A stretch of DNA of 64,000 bases from Massilistercora timonensis (GCF_900312975.1 NZ_LT990039.1:1364001-1428000); one strand, 5' to 3'. Counted from the stretch's first letter, positions 53,665 to 63,173 are shown. Numbers and translations: made by a program. The notes: a model not told the origin generated them from the letters alone.

Positions 53665-55014
53665 CTAACTGTTGTATACATCCACATTGATCTCTTTCTC
53701 CTTGGCATTTACAATGACGTTAGTCGCTGCGTCGCCAATAACGTTAAGCGGCAGAAGCGCCATCTCAACAGGACGGTTGATGGCTACCACAAGGGCGTAG
53801 GCGATCATACACAGATCGGACGTCCAGCCCATACCAGAGAGGATGGTCACGATCAGGGTCGTGCCTGCGATCGGGATGGCCGGGCAGCCCATGGCTGCGC
53901 AGATGGAAAGGAAGGCCACAACAACCAGGTTGGCAGGAGTTACATCAATTCCCGCGCTGGTTGCGATAAAGGTCACCGCAAACATATGCATAACCGTAGT
54001 ACCGTTCATGTTGATGGTCATACCAGTAGGAAGCACAAAGCTTGTGATCTCCTGGCTGCACCCCAGCTCGTCCAGGTTGGTCCTTGTGTTCAGAGGCAGG
54101 GTAGCCGCCGAAGAGTTGGTAGAGAACCCAAACACACCGACCTTGGCAATCTTCTTTAAGAATTTCATTGGATTCAGCCTTGTGGTAAGCCAGATTCCAA
54201 TGGGGTAGATCGTTACAACGAGGATAAACAGTGTAAGCATCGCGCCTACGATATAGGCTGCTGCCGGAGCCAGATACTCTGCGCCGTAGATGGCAAAGGT
54301 ACGGGATACCAGACAGAAGATCGCTACCGGGCCTACTTTATTGATCAGGAAGGTAAGATAGAAGTTGATCACTTCGCTTCCCGCTTCCAGCACATGTTTC
54401 AGAGGATCCGTCTTCTCTCCCAGCACATTCATGCAAAGTCCGATCACAATAGCCACTACTACCACAGCCAGGATGCTGTTGTTGCTGCTCATGGACTCGA
54501 TGATGTTAGAAGGCACCGCCGTTACGATGGTAGCCAGCGGGTTAAACTGATCGATGGTGGCTGCGTCTGTGACTGCCTCCGCGGGAAGATCTACGTTAAA
54601 GAGACCTGCCGTCTTCATGGTAAAGGCCACAAGCCCTCCAAAGAAAGCTCCCACTACGTAGAAGCAGACAAATCCCAGCACGGTCCGTCCCGCGATCCGT
54701 CCCAGCTTGGTGGAACTGGAGATACTGCACATGGCAAGGCTCAAAGAGCAGAGCACCAGCGGTACGATGGCCGCCTGCAACCCTCTCATAAAAAGCTGTC
54801 CGATAATATAGAACAGACCCAGGGCGGCCGTTCCGTCTGCCGCGGTGATATCCTGGAACAGGATCTTGTTGATGATATCCCATGTCGCCTCATTTCCGGA
54901 ACTGAGCATGCTGCTTCGGATAAACATGAACGCTAATCCAACGATCAGTCCGCCGATCAGAGCAATTATCATCTTCTTGACAACGGACATCTGTTTCTTC
55001 TGTGTATTACTCAT
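53665..55014 (-). CDS. Dicarboxylate/amino acid:cation symporter (DAACS family)
   Basis: The 449-residue protein has eight helices and two re-entrant loops with the family motifs STNSSAATLPLNTR (HP1) and LPTGMTINMNGTTVMHMFAVTFIA (TM7, the NMNGT sodium site). It also has a DAACS end AINRPVEMALLPLNVIGDAATN. It imports glutamate, aspartate, serine or C4-dicarboxylates with Na+ or H+. As last gene of the pxp operon it may import 5-oxoproline or glutamate-like acids. Confidence 0.92.
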   Translation of the reverse strand: MSNTQKKQMSVVKKMIIALIGGLIVGLAFMFIRSSMLSSGNEATWDIINKILFQDITAADGTAALGLFYIIGQLFMRGLQAAIVPLVLCSLSLAMCSISSSTKLGRIAGRTVLGFVCFYVVGAFFGGLVAFTMKTAGLFNVDLPAEAVTDAATIDQFNPLATIVTAVPSNIIESMSSNNSILAVVVVAIVIGLCMNVLGEKTDPLKHVLEAGSEVINFYLTFLINKVGPVAIFCLVSRTFAIYGAEYLAPAAAYIVGAMLTLFILVVTIYPIGIWLTTRLNPMKFLKKIAKVGVFGFSTNSSAATLPLNTRTNLDELGCSQEITSFVLPTGMTINMNGTTVMHMFAVTFIATSAGIDVTPANLVVVAFLSICAAMGCPAIPIAGTTLIVTILSGMGWTSDLCMIAYALVVAINRPVEMALLPLNVIGDAATNVIVNAKEKEINVDVYNS

Positions 55015-55043
55015 ATTTTCTTCACTCCTTTACGATATGTGGT

Positions 55044-55799
55044 TTAGAGATGCCGGATCTCGATCCCCTCCTGCGCGAATCTCTCGCGGATCCTCTGTAC
55101 AAACGCCAGGGCTTTCGGGCCGTCGCCATGTACACAGAGTGTATCCCCCTTGATGTCCAGTTCTTTTCCGTTAATAGAGGTCACTTTGCCTTCCTTGATC
55201 ATACGGACACACCGGTCAATGGCAATGTTCTCGTCTGTGATCATGGATCCCTCCATCTTCCGCGGAACTAAAGAAAGATCGTCCATGTATGCCCGGTCCG
55301 CGAAGATCTCGGAAGCGGTGCGAAGTCCTCTGCTCTCGGCGATCTGTCCTAAAACAGCGCCTGCGCAATAGTAGACAATAAGATCCTTATCTACTTCACA
55401 GATCGCGTCCACGATGGCTGTGGATACCTCCTCGTCATACTGGCACTGGTTGCCCATAGAACCGTGGGGGGCCACATGCTGCAATTTCATACCGTAACTC
55501 TGTGTAAATGCACTGAGGGCGCCGATCTGATATTTTACATAGTTTTTGATCTCAGCCGGAGCCAGGACCATTTTCCTGCGGCCAAATCCCATCAGGTCCG
55601 GATATCCCGGATGTGCGCCGACCATAACCCCGTGCTCCTTCGCCATACGGACAGTCTTATCCATCACCATAGGATCTCCTGCATGCCACCCGCAGGCTAC
55701 GTTTGCTGTAGTCACATACTTAATGATCTCTTCGTCTCCGCCCAGCTTGTATGCGCCAAAGCTTTCGCCCATGTCACTGTTCAAATCTACCTGATACAT
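55044..55799 (-). CDS. pxpA: 5-oxoprolinase subunit PxpA (LamB/YcsF family)
   Basis: The 251-residue protein starts MYQVDLNSDMGESFGAYKLG and contains TTANVACGWHAGDPMVMDKTV and GAHPGYPDLMGFGRR, the PxpA signatures. With PxpB and PxpC it cleaves 5-oxoproline to glutamate with ATP in Bacillus and E. coli. All three subunits are in this operon, separated by accB, accC and a dehydrogenase gene. Confidence 0.97.
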   Translation of the reverse strand: MYQVDLNSDMGESFGAYKLGGDEEIIKYVTTANVACGWHAGDPMVMDKTVRMAKEHGVMVGAHPGYPDLMGFGRRKMVLAPAEIKNYVKYQIGALSAFTQSYGMKLQHVAPHGSMGNQCQYDEEVSTAIVDAICEVDKDLIVYYCAGAVLGQIAESRGLRTASEIFADRAYMDDLSLVPRKMEGSMITDENIAIDRCVRMIKEGKVTSINGKELDIKGDTLCVHGDGPKALAFVQRIRERFAQEGIEIRHL

Positions 55800-55826
55800 C
55801 GTTTCCCATCCTTTCTTTCTTTGTTT

Positions 55827-56792
55827 TTATGCATTGACCACATTCTGCGGTTTGCCTTCTACGTAACATTTCAGATTATCCACTGCAATATTCATCAGTC
55901 TCTGTCTTGACTCCTTCGGAGCCCAGGAAATATGAGGCGTAATGATCACATTTTTGGCTCCGATCAGAGGATTATCCATCTGGATGGGCTCCGTAGATAC
56001 CACGTCAACAGCTGCTCCTGCTACTTTGCCACTGTCCAGGGCGTCCCGCAGATCCTGCTCCACAACAAGAGGTCCTCTGGAATTGTTGATGATCATAACT
56101 CCGTCCTTCATCTTCGCAATGGTATCTTTATTGATAATGCCCTCTGTATCCGGGAAAAGCGGACAGTGCAGCGCGATCACATCAGACTCTGCAAGGAGGG
56201 TATCTAGATCCACATAATGGCAGGTCTCTGTCTCCAGTTCCGGACGCTTGAAAGCATCATAGGCCAGTACCTTCATACCAAGAGCCTGGGCGATCTTTCC
56301 TGTGTCCTGCCCGATCCGGCCAAATCCGATGATCCCCATGGTCTTGCCATCCAGCTCTACCAGCGGATATTTCCAGAAGCACCAGTCCGGATTGCTGGTC
56401 CATTCACCTGCTTTTACTGCATCAGAATGCTCGCCGATGTGATGGCATAATTCCAGAAGCAGACCGATGGCGAACTGAGAAACCGCCGCGGTTCCGTAAG
56501 TAGGGATATTGGAGACCGGGATTCCTTTTTCTTTTGCCGCCGCAATGTCAACGATGTTATATCCGGTTGCCAGCACGCCGATGAATTTCACATTGGGGCA
56601 AGCGTCCAGCGTCTCTTTTGTGATCGGTGTTTTATTGGTGTAAACAACGTCTGCGTCGCCGATCCGCGCTGCTACATCTTCTGCTTTTGTACGGTCATAG
56701 ACTGTCAGTTCTCCCAACGCTTCCATGCCTTCCCAGGTGATATCTCCCGGATTCAGTGTGTACCCGTCTAATACTACAATTTTCATACTCAT
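55827..56792 (-). CDS. D-2-hydroxyacid dehydrogenase (probably hydroxypyruvate/glycerate type)
   Basis: From the ATG with AAAGGAAG upstream the protein has 321 residues. It shows the NAD-binding loop GKTMGIIGFGRIGQDTG (about 148-164) and the catalytic triad: Arg in NNSRGPLV, Glu in VSTEPI and His in TPHISWAP. The substrate is not fixed by sequence. The glycerate kinase at 52442 makes glycerate dehydrogenase (hydroxypyruvate reductase) the best guess. It sits in the pxp operon, 50 bp after accC. Confidence 0.9.
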   Translation of the reverse strand: MSMKIVVLDGYTLNPGDITWEGMEALGELTVYDRTKAEDVAARIGDADVVYTNKTPITKETLDACPNVKFIGVLATGYNIVDIAAAKEKGIPVSNIPTYGTAAVSQFAIGLLLELCHHIGEHSDAVKAGEWTSNPDWCFWKYPLVELDGKTMGIIGFGRIGQDTGKIAQALGMKVLAYDAFKRPELETETCHYVDLDTLLAESDVIALHCPLFPDTEGIINKDTIAKMKDGVMIINNSRGPLVVEQDLRDALDSGKVAGAAVDVVSTEPIQMDNPLIGAKNVIITPHISWAPKESRQRLMNIAVDNLKCYVEGKPQNVVNA

Positions 56793-56842
56793 TTCTTCCT
56801 TTCTCTTTCTGCTTGATTGATAGATGCTATATAAAAAACTCA

Positions 56843-58186
56843 CTACAGTTCATAGTGCCTGTCGATAAAATCTGTGCTGAACATCCCGCTCTGGAAATCC
56901 GGATGGTTGAGCACGTCGTATAGGAACTCGCTGTTGGTCGTCACACCCTTGATCCGCAGCTCGCTCAAGGCCCCGATCATCTTGCGGATGGCGCTTATAC
57001 GGTCTTTGTCATAGGCGATGATCTTTACGATCATAGAGTCATAATAAGGCGGGATGGAATAACCGGGATAAATGGCTGTGTCCAGCCGGATGCCCGCTCC
57101 TCCCGGCAGATGTGCTTTCTCGATCATCCCCGGACAGGGCATGAATCCATGGAGAGGGTCCTCCGCGTTGATCCTGCACTCCAGGGCATGTCCGCGAAAT
57201 ACGATATCCTTCTGTTCTACACTTAAAGGAAGCCCTGCCGCCACGTTGATCTGTTCCCGGATCAGATCCATACCGGAAACCAGTTCACTCACCGGGTGCT
57301 CCACCTGGATCCGGGTGTTCATCTCCATAAAGAAAAACTCTCCCGACTGATCCAGCAGGAATTCAATGGTCCCCGCATTTTCATAACCCACCGCCTTTGC
57401 TGCCGACACGGCTGTGGCGCAGATCTCTTCCCGCAGCTGCGGAGTGAGAAACGCACAGGGGGATTCCTCGATCATCTTCTGATGGCGCCGCTGCACAGAA
57501 CAGTCCCTCTCTCCCAGATGGACCACGTTCCCAAACCGGTCCGCCATGATCTGCACTTCAATATGCCTGGGCGACTGGATATACCGCTCCAGATACATGC
57601 TCCCGTCCCCAAAAGAATTCACTGCCTCCTGCTTTGCCATCTGGAAAAGCTCTGGAAATTCCTGCCTGTTCCAGGCAAGACGCATTCCTTTGCCGCCTCC
57701 TCCGGCCGAAGCTTTGATCATCACGGGAAACCCGATCTTCTCCGCCTCCCCGAGGGCTTCTTCCTCCTCAAAGACCGGCTGATCCGTTCCGGGGATCACA
57801 GGGATCCCCGCTTCTTTCATGGTTTGCTTGGCCTCTGATTTGTTGCCCATCTTCTCGATCAGCTCCCCGGAGGGGCCGATAAATGTGATCCCGTAAGCAT
57901 TACATTTCTCCGCGAACGCTCCGTTCTCCGAGAGAAATCCAAATCCCGGATGGATCGCCTCCGCCTTTGTAGCAAGAGCTGTGCTGATCAGCCGGTCCAT
58001 ATCCAGATAGCTTGCTGACGGAGCAGCCGCCCCGATACAGACTGCCTCGTCTGCAAGCCGTACATGCATGGCTTCCGCGTCTGCCTCCGAGTACACCGCC
58101 ACAGTGCGGATCCCCATCTCCCTGCAGGCCCGGATAATGCGTACCGCGATCTCTCCTCTGTTTGCAATCAGTATTTTCCGAAACAT
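56843..58186 (-). CDS. accC: Biotin carboxylase subunit (AccC type) of the pxp-linked carboxylase
   Basis: The 447-residue ATP-grasp protein starts MFRKILIANRGEIAVRIIRACREMG. It has KASAGGGGKGMRLAW (ATP loop), GERDCSVQRRHQKMIEESP, EFFFMEMNTRIQVEHPV (metal and catalytic Arg) and the C-terminal biotin carboxylase domain. It carboxylates biotin on the BCCP with ATP and bicarbonate. No accA or accD is present; the neighbouring PxpB/PxpC proteins are the likely carboxyltransferase. Confidence 0.95.
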   Translation of the reverse strand: MFRKILIANRGEIAVRIIRACREMGIRTVAVYSEADAEAMHVRLADEAVCIGAAAPSASYLDMDRLISTALATKAEAIHPGFGFLSENGAFAEKCNAYGITFIGPSGELIEKMGNKSEAKQTMKEAGIPVIPGTDQPVFEEEEALGEAEKIGFPVMIKASAGGGGKGMRLAWNRQEFPELFQMAKQEAVNSFGDGSMYLERYIQSPRHIEVQIMADRFGNVVHLGERDCSVQRRHQKMIEESPCAFLTPQLREEICATAVSAAKAVGYENAGTIEFLLDQSGEFFFMEMNTRIQVEHPVSELVSGMDLIREQINVAAGLPLSVEQKDIVFRGHALECRINAEDPLHGFMPCPGMIEKAHLPGGAGIRLDTAIYPGYSIPPYYDSMIVKIIAYDKDRISAIRKMIGALSELRIKGVTTNSEFLYDVLNHPDFQSGMFSTDFIDRHYEL

Positions 58187-58199
58187 CCTTTGCTCCTTT

Positions 58200-58637
58200 T
58201 TATCCCTCGATCACAAAGAGGGGCTGTGCATATTCCACCAGGTCCCCGTCTTTGACCAGGATCTCCGATACAACGCCATCGCATGCCGCCGCCACATCGT
58301 TCATCATCTTCATGGCCTCGATCGCGCCCATCACCTGTCCCTGCTCTACCTTGGTCCCCACTGTCACAAGCGGCTCTTCCCCGTCTTTAACGGACGCATG
58401 AAAGATACCGACCAGCGGCGAACGGATGATCGTCCCGTCCTGGATAGATACCTCCGGCTCCTCTGCCGGGACTTCCCTGCTGTCATCCCGGACAGGCGTT
58501 TTCTCTGCCTGAACAGTTCCTCCGATACCGCCGTTCTTGCGGATCACCAGGCGGAAATCTCCCTTTTGCACTTCAAATTCTGATACGCCGGAGGCGTCCA
58601 CTTCACGGAGGAGTTCCTTGATCTTTTCCAATTTCAT
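58200..58637 (-). CDS. accB: Biotin carboxyl carrier protein (AccB type)
   Basis: The 145-residue protein has the N-terminal AccB part (MKLEKIKELLREVDASGVSEFEV), a Pro/Glu linker and the biotinyl domain ending in GAIEAMKMMNDVAAACDG. The biotinylated lysine is K110. It follows pxpC by 17 bp and precedes accC by 13 bp. Confidence 0.95.
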   Translation of the reverse strand: MKLEKIKELLREVDASGVSEFEVQKGDFRLVIRKNGGIGGTVQAEKTPVRDDSREVPAEEPEVSIQDGTIIRSPLVGIFHASVKDGEEPLVTVGTKVEQGQVMGAIEAMKMMNDVAAACDGVVSEILVKDGDLVEYAQPLFVIEG

Positions 58638-58654
58638 TTCCCTTTCCTCCTATT

Positions 58655-59602
58655 CTATTGTCCCAGGTATTTCTCCAGCCTTCTCAGTTCTTTTTGTTTC
58701 CTTAAATAAAGATCCTGCGCCAGCTGAACGCCCACCCGCACGAAGCGCACTCTGTATCCTGGCTGCGCCTGTGCCAGCTTCGGCAGATCCACCGAGATGA
58801 CTGTGCCGATCTTTGTATAACCTCCGGTTGTCTGTCTGTCCGCCATCATAATGATGATCTGTCCGTTGGTAGGTACCTGAATGGATCCAAACGCCACACC
58901 GTCTGTCAGGATATTGCCGTCCTTGATGTGATGGAGTGGTTCTTCTCTCTCCAGCCGGATCCCCATACGGTCTGATTCATTGGTGATCGTCGCGCCAAAC
59001 CAGAAGAATTTTCTCACTTCTTCCTCTGTAAACGCGTTGTCCTGAGGACCTGTCACCACCCGGAGCGTAAGCTCCTTCTCCGGAAATTTCTCCGGCTCCA
59101 TCTTCCTGAGTCCCATCTTCGGAAGACTGGTCTTGGGATTACAGAAGCCGATCCGATCTCCCTTCTCCAGCTTCCGGCCCTCTACGCCGCCCAGTTTGTT
59201 CCGCATCAATGTCGCTTTGCTCCCCATGATGACCGGGACATCCAGTCCCCCTGTAAAAGCGATGTAGGCCCGGCTTCCGCCGCTGGCTACGCCAAAAGAA
59301 AGGGTCTGTCCCTCATGGACCAGAACCGCCTGATACATAGGGATAGGCGTTCCGTCTACCGCAGGAGAAACATTTGCTCCTGTGACAGCGATGATATTAT
59401 CCTTTTCAAATTTCAGAGAAGGACCCATAAAAGTAATCTCCAGAGCACTTTCACCCCTTGGGTTTCCTGCCAGTATATTGGCCAGGTAAAAGGACTGGGT
59501 ATCCATCGGGCCAGCCGGCGATACGCCGAACTGCTGGTAACCAAAACGCCCCTCGTCCTGCACGGTGGTCTGTATGCCCGGATTCTCAACGATAATTCCC
59601 AT
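58655..59602 (-). CDS. pxpC: 5-oxoprolinase subunit PxpC / biotin-dependent carboxyltransferase domain (KipA, AHS2)
   Basis: The 315-residue protein starts MGIIVENPGIQTTVQDEGRFGYQQFGVSPAGPMD and ends with GYTKIGTVISVDLPKLAQAQPG, the AHS2/KipA family. It is homologous to the carboxyltransferase part of urea carboxylase. With PxpA and PxpB it forms 5-oxoprolinase. One base separates it from pxpB. Confidence 0.96.
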   Translation of the reverse strand: MGIIVENPGIQTTVQDEGRFGYQQFGVSPAGPMDTQSFYLANILAGNPRGESALEITFMGPSLKFEKDNIIAVTGANVSPAVDGTPIPMYQAVLVHEGQTLSFGVASGGSRAYIAFTGGLDVPVIMGSKATLMRNKLGGVEGRKLEKGDRIGFCNPKTSLPKMGLRKMEPEKFPEKELTLRVVTGPQDNAFTEEEVRKFFWFGATITNESDRMGIRLEREEPLHHIKDGNILTDGVAFGSIQVPTNGQIIIMMADRQTTGGYTKIGTVISVDLPKLAQAQPGYRVRFVRVGVQLAQDLYLRKQKELRRLEKYLGQ

Positions 59603-59603
59603 A

Positions 59604-60338
59604 CTATTTCACCACCTTTTTTACATAGGTCTCCAGTTTATAAGTTCCTTTTTCCACATCCTTACGGATCTTATCGTATTCTTTTCTGCTGACAGGCTGG
59701 TATTTTACCCAGTCTCCCGCATTGACAAGGAAGGGCTCCTTCTTGGAATAATCACAGATATTACAGGGAGTACCTGCCACAATGTTCCATCCGCAGGGCT
59801 GGTCAAAGGGGATCAGGTTCGACTGATTTTCCGCCGCCACGATGGATCTTCCGTTGATCCTTACCCTCGGTTCTGTCCTTCTCTTAAAATGAAACGGCTC
59901 CTCGAATCTGGCCATATAGGCATGTCCCGGCGCAACGCCCAGCATATACGCATAATATTCATGTTCTGAATGCATCCGGATGAATTCTTCCACGGACACC
60001 TGTTCAAAAGCAGCACATTCATCCAGATCCCAGGCAAACTCTTTGTCATAACAGATGGGAAGTACTTTCACGATCTGAGAGATCTCTTCTTGCTTCTCAT
60101 CGTCCGCATCCAGTCTCTTCTTCACTTCTTCCACAAGCTGCCTGTAGAGAATCTTTTCCGGTCTGTAATGGATCATCAAAGTCGCATAAGTGGGAACCAT
60201 TTCCGTGATCCCGTCCACCGGATCCGCTTCCAGTTTCTGCATCAGGCTTTTTACTCTTCCATTGACCTCCAGGCTGATCTCATCCCCAAGCTTTACATAT
60301 AAGGCTCTGTCTCCGCCGGTCAGGAATTGAGCTTCCAT
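59604..60338 (-). CDS. pxpB: 5-oxoprolinase subunit PxpB (KipI, AHS1)
   Basis: The 244-residue protein starts at MEAQFLTGGDRALYVKLGDEISLEVN (AAAGGAG upstream). It contains IVKVLPICYDKEFAWDLDECA and YMLGVAPGHAYMARFEEPFHFKRRTEPRVRI, the AHS1/KipI family. In Bacillus, KipI also inhibits the KinA sporulation kinase. It is the first gene of the pxp operon. An ATG 18 bp upstream has no ribosome site. Confidence 0.96.
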   Translation of the reverse strand: MEAQFLTGGDRALYVKLGDEISLEVNGRVKSLMQKLEADPVDGITEMVPTYATLMIHYRPEKILYRQLVEEVKKRLDADDEKQEEISQIVKVLPICYDKEFAWDLDECAAFEQVSVEEFIRMHSEHEYYAYMLGVAPGHAYMARFEEPFHFKRRTEPRVRINGRSIVAAENQSNLIPFDQPCGWNIVAGTPCNICDYSKKEPFLVNAGDWVKYQPVSRKEYDKIRKDVEKGTYKLETYVKKVVK

Positions 60339-60604
60339 ACCTTCCACTCCTTTCATTTTTGTGCGTTTTTACCATTCTTATTGCAAAAAAATCACGTTCC
60401 TTTATTGATTACAGCCAGTATAGCATATGAAATTTTTTTAAAAAAACAAATAATTTCTCTATCATATATTAATATTTTTTATTTTACAGGCATGTTATTA
60501 AACAACTTGCACATGTACAGACACAGTATCTTAATTTTTCTTTCATTTCTGTTTTTCACCTCCATGTTATCCGCTATTTTGCATATATTCAGACAATCCG
60601 CATC
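60339..60604. other. AT-rich promoter region of the pxp operon
   Basis: There is no gene here. On the minus strand a TATACT near 60420 is a likely -10 box with only a weak AT-rich -35. Several short AT palindromes around 60455-60485 could be regulator sites for the LysR protein encoded next door. Confidence 0.4.
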
Positions 60605-60635
60605 AAAAAAACGCGCGGTTTTCTTACCGCGCGTT
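60605..60635 (-). terminator. Terminator of the lysR gene
   Basis: A 10-bp GC-rich stem (60610-60619 with 60626-60635) is followed by T6 on the minus strand, 55 bp after the stop codon. Confidence 0.88.
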
Positions 60636-60689
60636 CATTTCGTTCCATTTATGAATTATTTCATTATCATATATTCACTTTTTTTATAC

Positions 60690-61607
60690 TTATCTCTTCC
60701 TCTTTTCCAGTTCGCCCCAGTTTCTTTCCTCAAGGTACTTTTCCAGCTTTTCCTCGAATAAATATACTGCTTTCTGAGTCGCCTCATTGGGATACCTGTG
60801 ACGGATCCGGTAGATAGTCCGGTCCGGAGGCGGAACATCATTTTCAATCTTACTGATATAGATCGGTTTCAGCCTGGAGATATGATCTGCCACAGATGCC
60901 GGCATGATCGCCCATACATTGTCCTCATCCAGCATATTATATAAGAGCGTAAAACTGTCCACCCATACTCTGGGCTGTTCGCCTCGCCCGATCCTCTGGT
61001 CATGCCAGATACGAAAATTTCCGTCCCAGCTCAGGAAAATCTCCTCCGACGGATCCAGCTCATCTGTATGGATCGACGGCTTTTTGATCCTGGCGTCCCG
61101 TGGCTGTACAATATACATCTTCTCCCGCAGCAGAGGCTCTGCAATGATATTCTTAAAATGCAGATGATGGTAGACAAATCCGATATCGATCTCATGATTC
61201 TCCAGCATATTATAAAGTTCATAGGAGTAATGGGTCTCCATGTGGAGATTCATGACAGGATCCGTCTCTGAGAGGATCTGACGGTACAGATCCATAAGGA
61301 CCGCGTTCATAGTATCTGTACATCCGACCGTCAGGAAAAGTTTATCCTCCCGATGCTTTAAAAGCTGCATTTCCCTCCAGATGGAAACCCAGCGTTCTGC
61401 AATAGGGATAAACTCCTCTCCACGGGCTGTGAGTTCAATCTGTTTATACCCCTTTTTTCTTGTAATAAGATTCACTTCCAATTCCTCTTCCAGTGATTTA
61501 AGCCGGTGGCTCACTGTCGGCTGGGAGAGAAAAAGATTTTCCGCTGTCTTACTGATATTTTTTGTCTTTACGATCATCAGGAAGGTTTCAATCTCTGCTA
61601 TGTTCAT
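60690..61607 (-). CDS. LysR family transcriptional regulator
   Basis: The 305-residue protein starts MNIAEIETFLMIVKTKNISKTAENLFLSQPTVSHRLKSLEEEL, the LysR winged helix. A periplasmic-binding-like effector domain follows. It is divergent from the class V aminotransferase gene, its classical target position, and lies upstream of the pxp operon on the same strand. The ligand is unknown. Confidence 0.94.
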   Translation of the reverse strand: MNIAEIETFLMIVKTKNISKTAENLFLSQPTVSHRLKSLEEELEVNLITRKKGYKQIELTARGEEFIPIAERWVSIWREMQLLKHREDKLFLTVGCTDTMNAVLMDLYRQILSETDPVMNLHMETHYSYELYNMLENHEIDIGFVYHHLHFKNIIAEPLLREKMYIVQPRDARIKKPSIHTDELDPSEEIFLSWDGNFRIWHDQRIGRGEQPRVWVDSFTLLYNMLDEDNVWAIMPASVADHISRLKPIYISKIENDVPPPDRTIYRIRHRYPNEATQKAVYLFEEKLEKYLEERNWGELEKRKR

Positions 61608-61683
61608 TCAAGTCCTCACCGCCCTTTCGGATTTCTTTCTCAATATATAGAATATATTAATATTATACAATAATTTTCTTCAT

Positions 61684-61712
61684 TTCACAATTTCTTCTGT
61701 GCATGATATTAT
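61684..61712 (+). promoter_or_regulatory. Promoter of the aminotransferase gene
   Basis: TTCACA (61684-61689) and TATTAT (61707-61712) are 17 bp apart, 50 bp before the ATG. AT-rich dyads at 61638-61670 are fitting places for LysR binding. Confidence 0.6.
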
Positions 61713-61762
61713 ATAGCCAACTTAAATGAACGAAAAATTCCTGATAAAAAGGAGGAGAAAAA

Positions 61763-63052
61763 ATGAACACAGAACATGGAAGCTTATTCCCGGTGGAATA
61801 TCAGGAGCATCTGAAATCGCAGTTCTGCTACGCGGATACAGATCCGCTCTATGGTCCCCGGCTTTTCTTTGAGAATTCCGGCGGTTCCTTACGCCTGCGC
61901 GCCGCTGTCGAGGCAAAAGCAGCCTGCGAACAGTTCCCGGACTGCCCGGAGAGAAATTACGCAAGAGGACTGAAACTTGCCCACTATGTATCAGAAGGTA
62001 CAAAAGAAATCCTGGAAATCGTCTTTGGCGCAAAAAGCGGCGCACTTGTAACTGAACTTTCCGCTTCCCAAACCATGTTCCAGATCGTGGATGTGATCCT
62101 GGAGAATATCAAATGGGGAAAGAACGCCGTTACTTCCTGCCTGGAGCATCCCTCCGCGCATGACGCCGTGGAGTATGCCTGCACCAAGACTGGCAGGGAA
62201 TTCCGCGAAGTCCCGGCCAACCCGAAGACAGGCGGCATTGATGTAGACGAAGTAATGAAATATGTGGATCAGGATACCTGCCTTGTCAGCATTATGGCAG
62301 CGTCCAATATCTCCGGCAATATTATGGACATCAAAGAACTTGTCCGCCGGGTAAAAGAAGTCAATCCTGAGATCTATGTGATCTCTGACGCAGTGCAGCA
62401 TGCGCCTCACGCAGTAGTGGATGTAGAAGACTGGGGCGTGGATGCTTCCAATATCGCTCCTTACAAATTCTTTGGCGTAAGAGGATGCGGATTTGCCTAT
62501 GTATCTGACCGTGTAGCTACCATGATGCACCATAAGCTTACACTGAAAGACGCCAATGTATGGGCCCTTGGCACACCTACTCCCGGAAACTTCGCGGCCA
62601 TGATGGCTGTAATCGACTATGTATGCTCCATTGGAGAGCACTTTATCCACAGCCAGGACAAGCGGGAATTATTTGTAGAAGGCATGAACCGTATCCATAT
62701 GCAGGAACGGGCGCTTCTGTACCGTATACTGGAAGGAACACCGGAAGTTCCCGGTCTGCGTCATATCCCGGGCGTAGAAGTATATGCCGATATGGAAGAC
62801 CTGACATACAAGGATCTGATCATCGCCATGGGAATCAAAGGCATTGACTACCCAGAGTGCGTGATCGAATACATGAAACGAGGAGTCACCGTCTTTGAAC
62901 GTGTAAGAAGCAGTATTTACTCCAAGCGTATCGTGGATACCCTGGGTATCCCAGGCGCGATCCGGGTATCTCCGCTTCACTGCCACGGTCCCAAAGATAT
63001 TGATAAATTCCTGAAGATTACAAAAGAAATCTCCGAAGCAGTCGGAAATTAA
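61763..63052 (+). CDS. Class V aminotransferase-fold PLP enzyme (cysteine desulfurase/kynureninase superfamily)
   Basis: The 429-residue protein has FFENSGGSLRLRAAVEA at the N-terminus, CLEHPSAHDAVEY, SIMAASNISGNIMDIKEL and the cofactor pocket YVISDAVQHAPHAVVDVEDWGVD. The PLP lysine is in IAPYKFFGVRGCGF. The GVRG in place of the desulfurase motifs, and no catalytic cysteine loop, suggest a transaminase or lyase rather than an NifS-type desulfurase. Being divergent to lysR and next to the pxp genes, it may act on an amino acid related to that pathway. Confidence 0.88.
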   Translation: MNTEHGSLFPVEYQEHLKSQFCYADTDPLYGPRLFFENSGGSLRLRAAVEAKAACEQFPDCPERNYARGLKLAHYVSEGTKEILEIVFGAKSGALVTELSASQTMFQIVDVILENIKWGKNAVTSCLEHPSAHDAVEYACTKTGREFREVPANPKTGGIDVDEVMKYVDQDTCLVSIMAASNISGNIMDIKELVRRVKEVNPEIYVISDAVQHAPHAVVDVEDWGVDASNIAPYKFFGVRGCGFAYVSDRVATMMHHKLTLKDANVWALGTPTPGNFAAMMAVIDYVCSIGEHFIHSQDKRELFVEGMNRIHMQERALLYRILEGTPEVPGLRHIPGVEVYADMEDLTYKDLIIAMGIKGIDYPECVIEYMKRGVTVFERVRSSIYSKRIVDTLGIPGAIRVSPLHCHGPKDIDKFLKITKEISEAVGN

Positions 63053-63070
63053 CACTCGTCCCCACATTCA

Positions 63071-63131
63071 CTCATTTTCTATGACACATAAAATGAGAAC
63101 CGCAGATAGTATGATACTGTCTGCGGTTCTT
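63071..63131 (+). terminator. Tandem overlapping hairpins after the aminotransferase gene
   Basis: CTCATTTT/AAAATGAG (63071-63097) and a long stem AGAACCGCAGA with TCTGCGGTTCT (63096-63130) share two bases, so only one can form fully. The second is followed by CTTCTATT and is the likely terminator. Confidence 0.65.
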
Positions 63132-63134
63132 CTA

Positions 63135-63173
63135 TTGACACTGTTTTCGCAAAGGTATATACTTTGTATATAC
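63135..63173 (+). promoter_or_regulatory. Promoter and operator of mazEF
   Basis: TTGACA (63135-63140) and TATACT (63158-63163) are 17 bp apart. Two copies of the self-complementary GTATATAC (63155-63162 and 63166-63173) cover the -10 box, fitting autorepression by MazE or MazEF. Confidence 0.8.
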
